A stretch of DNA of 64,000 nucleotides from Gammaproteobacteria bacterium (lineage in GTDB: Bacteria > Pseudomonadota > Gammaproteobacteria > Pseudomonadales > Cellvibrionaceae): positions 1 through 64,000 of the forward strand of contig SEBV01000003.1 of the NCBI GenBank assembly GCA_004172865.1, given 5' to 3'. Each line of letters begins with the position of its first letter. Position 1 is the stretch's first letter. The position numbers were made by a program, and so were the translations under genes. Below, piece after piece: positions 25,912-34,406 of this stretch. The notes beneath the pieces were generated by a model. That model was not told the DNA's origin, did not search any database, and was given only the letters and a program-made list of their open reading frames with translations.

Positions 25912-27951
25912 TCACCAACCTAGATTGCCGACACCACGCGTAATGTCAAAACCTGAATTTTTATTTATTAATCCACCTGACTTGGCATTTTCAACGATAA
26001 GGTTGGTAAACACACCTGCTCCCGTCACGTTTAAATTTATTCCGTAACGTTCAGCATTTTTTATATGGATGTTATTAAGTGTGAGATTTGCCACTTTTAG
26101 ATTTTGGCTCACAAATATTCCATCAACAGGACTGTCATTAATATCCAGCGAATCAATAACAATAGGTGCGTCAATGGGCGACTCATCTGCAAAGATCCAC
26201 ACTGCACCAATGTTGTAATGATAAGTAGGTTCAACACCGCCGGTGCGATTCAGCGTATTACGGCGAACTTCAGTGACGCCTGCAAATGAAAAAGGTTTGA
26301 AGCGATTACTGATTGCAATCCCCGCCGGAGCGAAAACGGTATCTGAGCCGATGTTGTCAAAAATTTTATTGTCTTGACCACCGTAAATTGCAAATGCATT
26401 GGCAAGAATTGGATTCTGTACGGTGTTAAAACGGAAATTATTGTTCACGTTTGTAGAACCTGTAGACCACATCGCCATTGCATCATCACCCGTGTTGCGA
26501 AAATTGAAATGACTTATCTGTGAATTTTTTACGCCGCCTGCGAAATTAATTCCGTCTGCCCACGTATCCCGAATGCGACCGTTAACGATAAACACACCAT
26601 CGCCCCCGCTTAACCAAAATCCTACTTTCATGTGTTCTATCCACACATTTTGAAATAGCGAACCTTTGCCGAAATCACCGCCAAATGCAGCATCTTCTTG
26701 ATCATTACGAAATGTTTTTTCACCCCAAATAGATAAATCTGCAATGGTTACTTTGCCAACACCTTTACCGGTCATACCGCCCTTGCCATGTAAAGTTTGC
26801 AACACCGTGTACCACATACCCGCACCGCGAATATGAACATCTCCTAGCTCAATTAATTCAGGGTTAGATAAAATGAAAACACCTGCTGGAATCCACAAAC
26901 CTTTTTGTTTTAATTTTGCGTCTGCAATGGCTTTAGTAAATGCAAGCGTATCGTCGGTAGTGTCATTTGCCGTTCCACCGTAATCGACAATGGACACGAA
27001 ATTTTTTGGCATGGAATAAGCGGAATCGATTTGTTCGAAATTAACCAAATCAATTTTGTAAAACGCAGCAGTGTTATCGGCATCTTTTTGTAATTTTACT
27101 TTGGCTCCAGCAGGGATATTTAATTCGGCAATATGGATTTCATCGTAAAACCTGTGGCCCTGCCCGTCAGACACCTTATCGTTAAAGGGATACTCACCAT
27201 ACACCCAAGCAAAACGCGAGCTAAGGTTTAAGGCTTTTACTTTCACATTGTTCACATACAAATTAAGCGTCGCAGTAGTGCCTTCGCCATTTGCTGAATC
27301 AGGAATACTGTAACGAACTACCAGTGAATTAGCTTTTTTAGGTGCAACCCATTCAACGAAGTGACCTTGGGTGTTTAGGGATACAAATTTTCTGCCGGAT
27401 GACTCAGCCTCAGGTGTTAAATAGGTTGTGTCGTAATTTGAGATCTGCGCGTTGGTTGTGCCCGCCTCGGCTTCAAATTCCTGATAAGGAAGTGTTGCAC
27501 CGCGTGCGCTTAAGGCAAGACCGCCTGCTACACGTAATGATTCAATAGCTACTGCGTCTGCCGTATTGGAAGTAGATTCATAAATGATGGTGTTTAAGCC
27601 AGATCTCAGCGCCATTTTTTGTAAGGCATTTTTCCACTGTTTATCACCTGATGGCGATAAACTAATATCGTTAACGGGCAAACCGTTCACTAAAACCTTA
27701 AATAGATTTTTTGATTTGCCAGTATTTTTATACTTCAATCCAACGGTGTAATTTCCTTGCGCAGGAGTACTAACTGTAAAAATTATTCGCGCGCCTGATT
27801 CATCAAAATGTTGAACCGAACCTTCCGAAGCAGTAACGCCACTCGAATAAAAATTATCCGTGGACTTATAAATAACATCAGCAGCTTGCACTTGCATCGC
27901 AAGTACCACAGCGCTAATTAATGATAAATATTTCAGTAAAGCTTTTTGCAT
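25912..27951 (-). CDS. secreted GH87 alpha-1,3-glucanase-like enzyme (compact form)
   Basis: A 679-residue secreted enzyme with a Sec signal ending in VQA (~residue 23). A CBM35-like beta-sandwich (~25-145) starts at IYKSTDNFYSSGV. A second beta-sandwich of GH87 type (~155-310) has FEAEAGTTN, SSGRKFVSLN and GHRFYDE. A right-handed beta-helix follows. D466 (WADGIN) and D489-D490 (NTGDDAMAMWS) are spaced +23/+24, the same spacing I recall for the catalytic aspartates of Paenibacillus GH87 alpha-1,3-glucanase. It lacks the serine linker of its two paralogues. A terminator separates it from the upstream GH87 gene and I see no operator at its own start, so its control may differ. Mycodextranase activity is also possible. 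Confidence 0.85.
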   Translation of the reverse strand: MQKALLKYLSLISAVVLAMQVQAADVIYKSTDNFYSSGVTASEGSVQHFDESGARIIFTVSTPAQGNYTVGLKYKNTGKSKNLFKVLVNGLPVNDISLSPSGDKQWKNALQKMALRSGLNTIIYESTSNTADAVAIESLRVAGGLALSARGATLPYQEFEAEAGTTNAQISNYDTTYLTPEAESSGRKFVSLNTQGHFVEWVAPKKANSLVVRYSIPDSANGEGTTATLNLYVNNVKVKALNLSSRFAWVYGEYPFNDKVSDGQGHRFYDEIHIAELNIPAGAKVKLQKDADNTAAFYKIDLVNFEQIDSAYSMPKNFVSIVDYGGTANDTTDDTLAFTKAIADAKLKQKGLWIPAGVFILSNPELIELGDVHIRGAGMWYTVLQTLHGKGGMTGKGVGKVTIADLSIWGEKTFRNDQEDAAFGGDFGKGSLFQNVWIEHMKVGFWLSGGDGVFIVNGRIRDTWADGINFAGGVKNSQISHFNFRNTGDDAMAMWSTGSTNVNNNFRFNTVQNPILANAFAIYGGQDNKIFDNIGSDTVFAPAGIAISNRFKPFSFAGVTEVRRNTLNRTGGVEPTYHYNIGAVWIFADESPIDAPIVIDSLDINDSPVDGIFVSQNLKVANLTLNNIHIKNAERYGINLNVTGAGVFTNLIVENAKSGGLINKNSGFDITRGVGNLGW

Positions 27952-28031
27952 TTTTATCTCTCATTATCTCAGCTATCATTATAATTTTTATATATTACAC
28001 GTAAACCCAAATATAAAAAATTTCAAAAAAT

Positions 28032-28060
28032 AAAAACGCAGCTTGTAGCGAGCTGCGCTT
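28032..28060 (-). terminator. terminator between the two adjacent GH87 genes
   Basis: Perfect 7-bp stem CGCAGCT (28037-28043) with AGCTGCG (28051-28057), 7-nt loop, five A to the left (U-tract on the minus strand). It lies 20 bp past the upstream GH87 stop. Confidence 0.8.
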
Positions 28061-28077
28061 TTATTAGCCAAACAATT

Positions 28078-30714
28078 TTACCAGCCGCTATTACCGGAAC
28101 TGCGTACGATGGTGTAAGTCGAATTACTTAACCCACCGGATGCTGCACCTGTTACGGTAACGTTGCTGAAATTGCCTGAACCAGTTACGCCGTCAAACAA
28201 TAAACCGTAACCACCTGCGCCGTTTACTTGCACATTGTTCATCGTGAAGGGAGAAATATTTTGGTTGTAACTAAATTTAATACCATCATAGGTGCTGTTA
28301 TTGATCGCAACCGTATCTACCGCGACCAATGAGTTAATACCGCTATTTTCGGCGTAAATCCATAAACCACCAAAACTGGTATTCCAATTTGGCTCCCAAC
28401 CACCGGTGCGATTTAAAGTAACGCGTTTTACTTCGGTAGTGCCAGAAAATGCTGTAGCACCAAAGCGAGTACTGATATTAACGCCCGCAGAAGCTGTTAC
28501 CGTATCTGAACCAATGCAATCTAAAATTTTATTGTCTTGTCCACCGTAAATTGCAAAGGTATTTGCCAAGGCCGGAAGTTGCGCGGTATCAAATCTAAAC
28601 GAATTATTTATATTAGCTTGACCGTTCGACCACATTGCCATTGCATCGTCACCGGTGTTGCGAATATTGAAGTGACTAATTTGCGAATTTTTTACACCGC
28701 CAGCAATATTAATTCCATCTGCCCAAGTATCGCGAATACGGCCATTCACCATAAATAAACCGTCGGTGCCAGATGACAACCAGAAGCCAACTTTCATGTG
28801 CTCAACCCACACGTTTTGAACTAATGAACCTGTACCAAAGTTGCCTTCAAATGCTGCAGCATCTGCGCCATCGTTACGGACAAAAGAATCACTCACAACA
28901 GACAAATCCGCGATAGTAACTTTACTGCCGGTTGCAAAGAATCCACCCTGACCATTTGAACCTTGCAAGATGGTGTACCACATACCTGCACCGCGAACAT
29001 GAATATTGCTGAGGTTGTTAATTTTGCTATTTATATTAAATGTGCCCGCGGGAAACCACACGCCGAGGTTCATGCTTTTTGCATAATTGATCGTATTGTT
29101 AATCGCCACTGTATCGTCAACACCATCATTAGCAACTGCGCCGCCGTAAGTAGTAATGGATACAAAATTCGCTGGCATGCTGTAAGCACTTTCAATCTGC
29201 TCCAAGTTAATTAAATCGATTTTGTAATAGGCTGCAGTATCGCCAGAATCTTTTTGCAATTTAACAGTTGCACCAGCGGGAATATTTAGTCCACTGAAAT
29301 GGCTTTCGTCATAGAAGTGATGACCACTACCATTGCCTGGGTTGTCGTTAAACGGATAACCACCATAAACCCATGCGTAATGCGATGTTAAATTCAGGGT
29401 TTGTACTTTTGCGCCATTAACATACAAACTCAATGTTCCGCTGGTGCCGCCGCCTGAACTTGTATCGGACAAGTTGTAACGCATCACTAAAGAATTTGCC
29501 GCTTTAGTAGCAGTCCACTGAACGTACTGACCAGTCGCACTTAAGTTCACAAATTTTCTGCCAGACGATTCTGATTCAACAGTTAAATAAGTTGTGCTTG
29601 CACCAGATACTTGGCCATTAGTAGTGCCCGCTTCTGCTTCATATTCCTGATAAGCCAAGGTTGCACCGCGTGTTGCTAAAGCCGATGAATTAGGCACAGA
29701 AACCGAGTCAATATTTACACTGCCGGTATTACCGGAATCATATTGATAGGTAACAGTGTTTAAGCCAGCACGCAAATTTAATTGTTCTGCTTGCGCGGCC
29801 CAGGTTGTCGCACCACCGGTTGGATTTAGTGTGGTTGTTTTTATAAACAAACCATTCACATAAATATTCAATGTTTTTGCAGAGCCACTTGAGTTTGCAA
29901 AATTTAAGTTCACTGCGTAGCTTGCTGCAGTATTTGGGTTAACCGTAAATATTGCGCGCGCGCCAACTGCAGAAAAATTCTGCAGATAAGTGCCTGCATT
30001 GGTTACACCGCCCGAAAAGAAATTATTTTCTGCTTGATAAGTAACTGCGGTGCCCGCTGATGAACTAGCAGTGCTCGAAGCAATACTTGAAACCGTAGCG
30101 GTTGATGATTTTGAGCTGGATGAAAGTGAGCTTGGTGCTAATGATGATGACTTGGAGCTGGATGAAGAAGATTTTGAGCTGCTTGACGGTGTACTTGATG
30201 CAACCGATGTTTTGGAGCTGGACGATGCAGTACCTGAAGTAACCGCTTCAAAACGCCACTGCGTACTCCACCAATTTTTATCAACAGTACCTGCTTGTAC
30301 AAAGCCAGTTTGATTTTCAACGTGCATATATTGCGTTGATTGCCAGCGATTTCTCACCCATGAATAAGTGCTATCAATTGTTTCAAGAGTCCAATCTGCG
30401 CTATACCAACTTGCATCACCACCTGCCGCTTGCACGGTACCGGTTTGGTTTTCAATATGCAGATAATCATTAGTTGCCACATTACGGAAACTTTTAAAGC
30501 CACTACCAGCATCAATAATTGACCATTGGCAGTTAGTGCCTGGGGTGGTGGTTTGATACGCGGCATTTGCGCCGGTATCGCAAACATAAGCATTTTTCCA
30601 ACGATCAATAATGCGATAGCTCGTTGTTTGAGCAAATGCGCTGGCAGTAATAAATTGCAATGCAACTAAACCTGCACCCATAAACGCAATGCGTTTGGAC
30701 GAGTAATTTTTCAT
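28078..30714 (-). CDS. secreted GH87 alpha-1,3-glucanase-like enzyme with beta-trefoil-like N-terminal module
   Basis: An 878-residue secreted enzyme. The Sec signal ends in AFAQ. Residues ~30-155 hold a repeated module with YLHIENQTGTVQA and YMHVENQTGFVQA, probably a ricin/fascin-like beta-trefoil for sugar binding. A poly-serine linker follows (~160-225), then a CBM35-like domain (YQAENNFFSGGV), the GH87 beta-sandwich (YEAEAGTTN, SSGRKFV, GHHFYDE) and a beta-helix. The catalytic-type aspartates are D666 (WADGIN) and D689-D690 (NTGDD). I start at the ATG at 30714, where an AAAGAGAT site lies upstream and the signal peptide begins cleanly; the frame extends 14 codons further. It is divergent from the TonB receptor across a spacer with five operator-like sites. 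Confidence 0.87.
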   Translation of the reverse strand: MKNYSSKRIAFMGAGLVALQFITASAFAQTTSYRIIDRWKNAYVCDTGANAAYQTTTPGTNCQWSIIDAGSGFKSFRNVATNDYLHIENQTGTVQAAGGDASWYSADWTLETIDSTYSWVRNRWQSTQYMHVENQTGFVQAGTVDKNWWSTQWRFEAVTSGTASSSSKTSVASSTPSSSSKSSSSSSKSSSLAPSSLSSSSKSSTATVSSIASSTASSSAGTAVTYQAENNFFSGGVTNAGTYLQNFSAVGARAIFTVNPNTAASYAVNLNFANSSGSAKTLNIYVNGLFIKTTTLNPTGGATTWAAQAEQLNLRAGLNTVTYQYDSGNTGSVNIDSVSVPNSSALATRGATLAYQEYEAEAGTTNGQVSGASTTYLTVESESSGRKFVNLSATGQYVQWTATKAANSLVMRYNLSDTSSGGGTSGTLSLYVNGAKVQTLNLTSHYAWVYGGYPFNDNPGNGSGHHFYDESHFSGLNIPAGATVKLQKDSGDTAAYYKIDLINLEQIESAYSMPANFVSITTYGGAVANDGVDDTVAINNTINYAKSMNLGVWFPAGTFNINSKINNLSNIHVRGAGMWYTILQGSNGQGGFFATGSKVTIADLSVVSDSFVRNDGADAAAFEGNFGTGSLVQNVWVEHMKVGFWLSSGTDGLFMVNGRIRDTWADGINIAGGVKNSQISHFNIRNTGDDAMAMWSNGQANINNSFRFDTAQLPALANTFAIYGGQDNKILDCIGSDTVTASAGVNISTRFGATAFSGTTEVKRVTLNRTGGWEPNWNTSFGGLWIYAENSGINSLVAVDTVAINNSTYDGIKFSYNQNISPFTMNNVQVNGAGGYGLLFDGVTGSGNFSNVTVTGAASGGLSNSTYTIVRSSGNSGW

Positions 30715-30952
30715 ATTTTCATCTCTTTTATCTGTTTTATGATTAAAAAATATCACTTAAATGGAGGCGTGGGGTTTAAGTGATGTAAGTGCAAACGGCT
30801 TGTTCGCCTACCGAGAATCCACACAACTTCCGCAACAGTTGCCCCTCGATCAACAAATTAAAAAAGAGCAGAACCGCAAAGCATCAAAACTCGTACTTGA
30901 AGTAATAATGACTACCTGCTCAATAGGGAGGGCAACTGGTCGTAAATAAAGG

Positions 30953-30966
30953 TGGAAGCGTTTCAA
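30953..30966. promoter_or_regulatory. weak LacI-type operator candidate
   Basis: TGGAAGCGTTTCAA is CG-centred and related to the strong sites but imperfect. It is ~240 bp upstream of the GH87 start. Confidence 0.35.
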
Positions 30967-31016
30967 AAGGTGATATCTGCTCTCTAAAAATTCACCGCGT
31001 TATTATTATTTTCAAC

Positions 31017-31030
31017 CGGCGCTAGCGCCG
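31017..31030. other. GC-rich perfect palindrome CGGCGCTAGCGCCG
   Basis: A 14-bp perfect palindrome in an AT-rich spacer, followed by ATATTTTTAT. It could form a short hairpin on a leader transcript or bind a protein. Function unknown. Confidence 0.4.
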
Positions 31031-31139
31031 ATATTTTTATAAAACATGCGTATCAATTAAAAGGGCATTTGACTGCCCAAAGAAAACTCGCATGCTGTGA
31101 AAACATAGTAAACACCGCAAGATCAGCATGTCTATAGAC

Positions 31140-31174
31140 TGAAAACGTTTTCAGAAAATTGAAATCGATTTCAA
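31140..31174. promoter_or_regulatory. operator pair 1 (LacI type)
   Basis: TGAAAACGTTTTCA (31140-31153) and TTGAAATCGATTTCAA (31159-31174), both perfect CG-centred palindromes, centres 20 bp apart (about two helical turns). Confidence 0.72.
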
Positions 31175-31319
31175 CTAAAAAATATTTTTAGTCAAGCTTT
31201 TTTGAGCATCAAATAAAAAATTTACACAACTAATCACAATTCAATTTGTTCGTTAATGGCACTTAAAAATATGTGAATTTTCTACCCACAATTTCCTTAT
31301 TAAATATCCATAAAAAACC

Positions 31320-31353
31320 TGAAAACGTTTTCTGAAAAATAAAAACGTTTTCA
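31320..31353. promoter_or_regulatory. operator pair 2 (LacI type), proximal to the TonB receptor
   Basis: TGAAAACGTTTTCT (31320-31333) and TAAAAACGTTTTCA (31340-31353), centres 20 bp apart, ~160-190 bp upstream of the receptor ATG. Confidence 0.72.
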
Positions 31354-31510
31354 TTTTGCTGAATCATTTTATCTGGTTGTTTTTTAGAATTTGCTTTTAG
31401 TATTATCGAAATGACAGACGTAAATCGCTTTACGAATGGCAATATTGAAGGTAGGCCAGGCACAGGCCTACTGAAAATAATAATTAACTTTCTGATAAGA
31501 AGAGAACATC

Positions 31511-34288
31511 ATGAAAAAACTAAAATTCAATCACCTGCTTGCAATGGCATCAACCATTGGAATGATCGCCGGATCGCAAACTGTATATGCTCAGTCTGCT
31601 GACCCGGAAGAAATTGTTGTAACAGGTTTTAAAGCAAGCCTTGAAAAAGCCGCTGAAATGAAAAAAGACTCCAGCGCAATTGTCGACTTGGTGACATCAG
31701 AAGATATCGGAAAATTACCGGATAAAAGTATTGCAGAATCCTTAATGCGCTTACCTGGCTTGGCAACTCAACGCGTGAACGGCCGTGCGCAAGTAATTAG
31801 TATTCGCGGCTTCTCACCTGAGTTCAGTACTACCCTGCTGAATGGCCGCCAACAAGTTTCTACCAATGATGGACGTAAAGTCGAATACGACCAGTACCCT
31901 GCGGAATTTACTAGCGCCGCAATTGTATATAAAACACCAAATGCTTCTGTATTGTCACAAGGTATTGCTGGCACTATCGATATTCATACTGTACGCCCAC
32001 TTGAATACGGCAAACAGGCTATCGTTGGTAGCGTACGTTACGAGCAAAATGAAGATTCATCGCTTAACTCAGATGAAAGCAACAAAGGTCATCGCGAAAC
32101 GATTTCTTACATTGATCAATTTAACGATAACACTCTCGGTGTTGCGCTTGCTTTTTCAGGTACAAATTCACCAACCCAAGGTAAAAAATTCAATGCCTGG
32201 GGCTACAAACCGGTTTATGTAAACAATGCAACTGGCGAGCAAACTGACGACGAAAAAACTAACGGTATTGCTAACGAATTAAAATACCGTGTTATCGGTG
32301 GCGTTAAACCTTTTGTGCAATCGGATATAGTGAAACGCAATTCAGTTATGGGAACCATTGAATATCAACCCAACGAAAGCTTTTCAACATCAGTTGATGT
32401 TTTTTATTCAAAGTTTAAAGAAGACCAAATTCTGCGCGGTGTTGAATTGCCATTGGCTTGGTCATCTGCGCACCTTGAGGATGGCTACACACTCAACAGT
32501 GAAAAACTGGTCACCAAAGGTACTTTCACAAATGTTCAGGGCGTAATTCGTAATGATGCAACGCTTACCGATGCTACGGTTTATTCTGTTGGCTGGAACA
32601 CTAAATTTGATATAGGTGATTCATGGAAAGGTGACCTGGATTTAAACCGTTCCAGCGCTGACCGCACCGATGAAGTATTAGAAAACTATTCTGGCTACAT
32701 CGGGGGCCCCGATACGCTCAGTTTTGAATCGACGCAAACAGGCACCACATTTAAATCAGCGTTGAACTACACAGATCCATCAAAAGTTCGTATCACCAAT
32801 TTACAAAGTTGGGGTGGCGATTATGTGTCGTCAGCCGAAGGTGGACAAAAAGGATACGATAGTCTTCCCAATACCACTGACACTCTTGATCAAATTCGTT
32901 TAAGCGCTAGCCGTGAATTAAGCTTCAGCTTTATTAATAGCGTTGAAGTGGGTATTGCTCATGACAAACGCAAAAAACTGGTCGACTCTACTGAACAATA
33001 TTATTTTGCGCTGCCAAATGATGCTACTCAGGGTCCATTGCCAAGCAAAACTGGTCTCACTGATTTAAGCTTTATCGGCTTGGGTTCAATCATTAGTTAC
33101 GATCCCCTTGCACCAAAAAACGAAGGGATTTATGAGTTGGTGAAAGCAACGCGTGCAGACGTCATTAATAGCCGATGGACAGTCGATGAAGCTATTGACA
33201 CTGCCTACGTAAAATTCGGTATCGACACCACCATCGCTGGCTTTCCACTAACCGGTGATGTGGGCGTGCAATATGTTCACTCGGATCAGAGTTCAGATGC
33301 ATTTTCTACCAGCGGTATATTGACGCCCACTCAAAATACTTTAGTTGTAGTTCCACAACATGGTGGAATTGCTTACAACAACACATTACCCAGCACCAAT
33401 CTAAAACTGGAATTAACCAGTCAGGATTTCATTAAGCTCGGACTTGCACGCTCACTCACTCGCGTAGGTATGGGAGCAATGAATGCGGCCTCAGGTTTCG
33501 GTTTAAGTAATGTGCAAGCCCAGCTGGAATCGAACAATTTGATAGATTCACCGTGGTCTGCGGGCGGCGGCAATCCTGAATTGAAGCCATGGCTTGCTGA
33601 TAGTGCTGACCTTTCGTTAGAACATTACTTTGACGATGGTAAAGGCTACGTATCCGTTGCAGCCTTCTACAAAGATTTGGCGTCTTACATCTACAACAAA
33701 AAAACCTTGAAAGATTTTAGCGCTTATCCAGTTCCCGCCGAAATTGCAGCGCAAAACTTGCCGAAGCTCACCGTTGGTTACAACAATATCCCTACTAATG
33801 GTAGCGGTGGCGATGTAAAAGGTTTGGAATTCACGCTGTCGCTTTCGGGCGATATGATCAGCGATGCGTTAAGTGGTTTCGGCGTTGTCTTAACCTCTTC
33901 CTATACCGACAGCAATATCACACCACCTGATACGGTTTCCGATAAGCTGCCAGGCCTATCGAAAAATGTGCATGGTGCTCAATTCTATTATGAGCAAGGC
34001 GGATTCTCGGTGCGCGTGAGTGAAAATTACCGCAGCGAATTCCTTGGTGACTTCACCAGCAACATCGGTACAGCGGCTCAGCGTATTGTTAATGCCACTA
34101 CCTTGGTAGATGCACAAATAGGCTATACCTTTGAGAGTGGTGCACTGGATGGTTTAGGAATTAGTTTGCAAGGTTATAACTTGAATAACGAGCCAACGGT
34201 GAGCACAGACAACGGTAATCAATTACGTATCAACGATTACCAATCCTACGGCCGTACTTACGCGTTGAACCTAACTTACAAATACTAA
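31511..34288 (+). CDS. TonB-dependent outer-membrane receptor for glucan oligosaccharides
   Basis: A 925-residue TonB-dependent transporter of the Xanthomonas/Caulobacter type. The Sec signal ends in VYAQ (~residue 28). The TonB box EIVVTG lies at residues 34-39. The plug follows (KASLEKAAEMKKDSS, IVDLVTSEDIGKLPD, SIRGFSPE), then the 22-strand barrel ending in an aromatic residue (LNLTYKY). An AAGAGA site precedes the ATG. Operator pairs lie upstream. Genes around it degrade alpha-glucans, so oligosaccharides from alpha-1,3-glucan are the likely cargo (inference). No SusD gene is present, as normal in Gammaproteobacteria. Confidence 0.92.
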   Translation: MKKLKFNHLLAMASTIGMIAGSQTVYAQSADPEEIVVTGFKASLEKAAEMKKDSSAIVDLVTSEDIGKLPDKSIAESLMRLPGLATQRVNGRAQVISIRGFSPEFSTTLLNGRQQVSTNDGRKVEYDQYPAEFTSAAIVYKTPNASVLSQGIAGTIDIHTVRPLEYGKQAIVGSVRYEQNEDSSLNSDESNKGHRETISYIDQFNDNTLGVALAFSGTNSPTQGKKFNAWGYKPVYVNNATGEQTDDEKTNGIANELKYRVIGGVKPFVQSDIVKRNSVMGTIEYQPNESFSTSVDVFYSKFKEDQILRGVELPLAWSSAHLEDGYTLNSEKLVTKGTFTNVQGVIRNDATLTDATVYSVGWNTKFDIGDSWKGDLDLNRSSADRTDEVLENYSGYIGGPDTLSFESTQTGTTFKSALNYTDPSKVRITNLQSWGGDYVSSAEGGQKGYDSLPNTTDTLDQIRLSASRELSFSFINSVEVGIAHDKRKKLVDSTEQYYFALPNDATQGPLPSKTGLTDLSFIGLGSIISYDPLAPKNEGIYELVKATRADVINSRWTVDEAIDTAYVKFGIDTTIAGFPLTGDVGVQYVHSDQSSDAFSTSGILTPTQNTLVVVPQHGGIAYNNTLPSTNLKLELTSQDFIKLGLARSLTRVGMGAMNAASGFGLSNVQAQLESNNLIDSPWSAGGGNPELKPWLADSADLSLEHYFDDGKGYVSVAAFYKDLASYIYNKKTLKDFSAYPVPAEIAAQNLPKLTVGYNNIPTNGSGGDVKGLEFTLSLSGDMISDALSGFGVVLTSSYTDSNITPPDTVSDKLPGLSKNVHGAQFYYEQGGFSVRVSENYRSEFLGDFTSNIGTAAQRIVNATTLVDAQIGYTFESGALDGLGISLQGYNLNNEPTVSTDNGNQLRINDYQSYGRTYALNLTYKY

Positions 34289-34316
34289 TTCAGGTTTAAT
34301 ATTTGCTTTATGCCCT

Positions 34317-34350
34317 GCCCCTGTAGACTAAACTCTGCAGGGGCTTTTTA
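34317..34350 (+). terminator. terminator after the TonB receptor gene
   Basis: Stem 34317-34327 with 34334-34344 (core GCCCCTG/CAGGGGC, one G-T pair), followed by TTTTT. It may attenuate transcription into the halogenase gene. Confidence 0.85.
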
Positions 34351-34406
34351 ATTTCTCAAATAGCATTAGTTACAGCGAAAATAATCAATAAACGAGATCA
34401 CTTAGA

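Larger units (their letters stand above)
30715..31510. other. 796-bp divergent regulatory region between GH87 and the TonB receptor
   Basis: No convincing gene. It holds four strong CG-centred palindromes in two pairs (31140-31174 and 31320-31353), one weaker site (30953-30966), and a GC-rich palindrome at 31017-31030. It must contain promoters for both flanking genes. Confidence 0.75.

Noticed and set aside
30050-30313. 87-codon acidic plus-strand frame
   Set aside because: It is the mirror of the poly-serine linker in the GH87 gene; the Asp/Glu/Leu-rich product reflects serine codons read backwards.
30761-30949. 62-codon plus-strand frame in the GH87/TonB spacer
   Set aside because: No ribosome site, low protein-like quality, and it lies in the 5' regulatory region upstream of the GH87 gene.
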